From: Bursaphelenchus xylophilus
Taxonomy: Eukaryota; Nematoda; Chromadorea; Rhabditida; Aphelenchoididae
DNA: 64,000 nucleotides
Assembly (NCBI GenBank): GCA_904066235.2
Contig: CAJFCV020000002.1
Location: 6,572,001-6,636,000, forward strand
Direction of reading: 5' to 3'
A program made the position numbers and the translations under genes. Numbering within the stretch: position 1 is the stretch's first letter; each line of letters opens with the position of its first letter. Of this stretch, positions 63,301 to 64,000 are shown piece by piece. Under the pieces are notes generated by a model. That model saw nothing but the letters and a program-made list of their open reading frames with translations, had not been told where the DNA came from and made no database searches.

Positions 63301-64000
63301 CACTGTTGTCTTGAATGCAACACTAACACCCGATTCCAATGAAGGTTCGATTTCCGATCGTCCTGACAAAGAGGATCGTCCTGACAAAGAAGCAGTCATC
63401 ACAGGGAAGGAAGTATCAGACCGTGTCACTGTTGTCTTGAATGCAACAGTAGCACCCGATTCCAATGGAGTTTCGATTTCCGATCGTCCTGACAAAGAGG
63501 ATCGTCCTGACAAAGAAGCAGTCATCACAGGGAAGGAAGTATCAGACCGTGTCACTGTTGTCTTGAATGCAACAGTAGCACCCGATTCCAATGGAGTTTC
63601 GATTTCCGATCGTCCTGACAAAGAGGATCGTCCTGACAAAGAAGCAGTCATCACAGGGAAGGAAGTATCAGACCGTGTCACTGTTGTCTTGAATGCAACA
63701 CTAACACCCGATTCCAATGAAGGTTCGATTTCCGATCGTCCTGACAAAGAAGCAGTCATCACAGGGAAGGAAGTATCAGACCGTGTCACTGTTGTCTTGA
63801 ATGCAACAGTAGCACCCGATTCCAATGAAGGTTCGATTTCCGATCGTCCTGACAAAGAGGATCGTCCTGACAAAGAAGCAGTCATCACAGCTAAGGAAGT
63901 ATCAGACCGTGTCACTGTTGTCTTGAATGCAACAGTAGCACCCGATTCCAATGAAGGTTCGATTTCCGATCGTCCTGACAAAGAGGATCGTCCTGACAAA
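54347..64000 (+). CDS. Giant secreted repeat protein, N-terminal 3,102 residues (3' end outside window)
   Basis: Three exons in phase 0: 54347-54445, 54759-54854 and 54890 to the edge, where the frame is still open after 9,111 bases. A TAG sits directly before the ATG. The first exon is a signal peptide (MTNCVIFLCLIVLKVARSDY). Residues 30-150 form a polar, probably helical head (LYDKEISNIVNSLENIQKIF) with two cysteines. From about residue 152 the protein is a tandem array; the standard 36-residue unit carries DRPDKEAVITG, KEVSDRVTVVLNATV and APDSNGGSIS. Each unit is acidic, has a Val-rich stretch that could be a beta-strand, and has one NAT sequon, about 75 in the window. I recognise no family. 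A heavily glycosylated surface-coat, mucin-like or host-facing protein is conceivable; this is inference. The intron at 54855-54889 is only 35 bp. Confidence 0.85.
57431..59936 (+). repeat. Higher-order repeat, left copy
   Basis: The order of unit variants here is repeated in 61031-64000. The rare CTAACA variant occurs at 59231 and 59609 (378 apart) and again at 63317 and 63695 (also 378 apart), an offset of 4,086 bp. At the left boundary the offset is 3,600 bp. The difference is due to a few gained or lost units. Confidence 0.85.
61031..64000 (+). repeat. Higher-order repeat, right copy (continues past window)
   Basis: Matches the left copy unit by unit. Relative to it, one extra 126-bp GGAGTTTCG unit lies near 62.7-63.3 kb, extra units lie near 62.1-62.5 kb, and one unit is missing near 63.8 kb. 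Confidence 0.85.

Larger units (their letters stand above)
55150..64000 (+). repeat. Coding tandem array of 84/108/126-bp units, ~75 copies
   Basis: By my count 75 full copies of the core GTCACTGTTGTCTTGAATGC (one copy has GTA for GTT) lie in 8.8 kb. Unit lengths are 108 bp (36 codons), 126 bp (an extra DRPDKE) and 84 bp (two copies, near 55750 and 55935, with the DRPDKEAVI segment deleted). All are multiples of three. Copies differ only at a few sites: CGT/CAT, GGG/GCT before AAG, GTAGCA/GTAACA/CTAACA, and GGAGGT/GAAGGT/GGAGTT/GGAGTC. Units at the left edge are the most diverged, as expected for an array homogenised by unequal exchange. Confidence 0.97.

Noticed and set aside
56146..63999. 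2,617-codon minus-strand ORF as a gene
   Set aside because: It is antisense to the + strand repeat gene, has no promoter, signal or splice context, and ends at a codon that is only a missense change on +.
55150..64000. CRISPR-like or satellite array
   Set aside because: There are no unique spacers, units are all coding-length multiples of three, and they continue in frame from unique coding exons.
55240..64000. Pol III B-box-like GGTTCGATTTCC in many array units
   Set aside because: One mismatch to the consensus and no A box upstream; explained by the Gly-Ser-Ile-Ser codons.

Overview
The window reads as DNA from a compact invertebrate nuclear genome, most likely a nematode. Introns are mostly 35-90 bp, with GTAAGT/GTGAGT donors and TTTCAG or TTTTTAG acceptors. 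Genes sit close together on both strands, and all families are animal ones. I cannot name the species. ORFs are split by introns, so the gene models below come from joining exons by splice signal and codon phase; in every complete model except the low-confidence minus-strand fragments at 53-54 kb the phases close exactly.

Layout: 1-1407, 3' end of a V-ATPase V0 subunit a gene (+). 1674-10871 (alternative start near 11765), a Rap GTPase-activating protein gene (-) with a GoLoco motif and several alternative first exons. 11.8-21.9 kb, a long non-coding tract with recurring GC-rich palindromes and short dispersed repeats. 21906-25039, a BTB plus five-C2H2-finger transcription factor (+). 25.0-27.3 kb, an inverted-repeat element around a degenerate tRNA. 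27259-28895, a phospholipase B-like membrane protein that has lost its catalytic residues (-). 29158-29665, a small one-pass membrane protein (-). 30033-31788, an HHAT-type MBOAT acyltransferase (+). 33682-45030, a SPEN/DIN-1-type co-regulator of about 2,700 residues (+). 46496-52867, an ephexin-type RhoGEF with DH, PH and SH3 domains (+). 53.1-54.2 kb, unresolved minus-strand exons. 54347 to the window end, a gene for a secreted, extremely repetitive protein (+).

The most unusual object is that last gene. A 33-codon signal-peptide exon and a 32-codon exon splice in phase into one exon that stays open for 9,111 bases to the edge. It carries about 75 near-identical 28/36/42-residue units, each with one Asn-Ala-Thr N-glycosylation sequon. 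The opposite strand is also open for 2,617 codons, which invites misannotation, but the + strand has the start, signal peptide, introns and continuous frame.

The genes do not form a single pathway. Several belong to signalling or development: RapGAP/GoLoco links Rap and G-alpha, ephexin acts on Rho, SPEN and the BTB-ZF act in the nucleus, and HHAT acylates secretory cargo. The RapGAP and BTB-ZF genes diverge around the long non-coding tract, which probably holds regulatory DNA for one or both.
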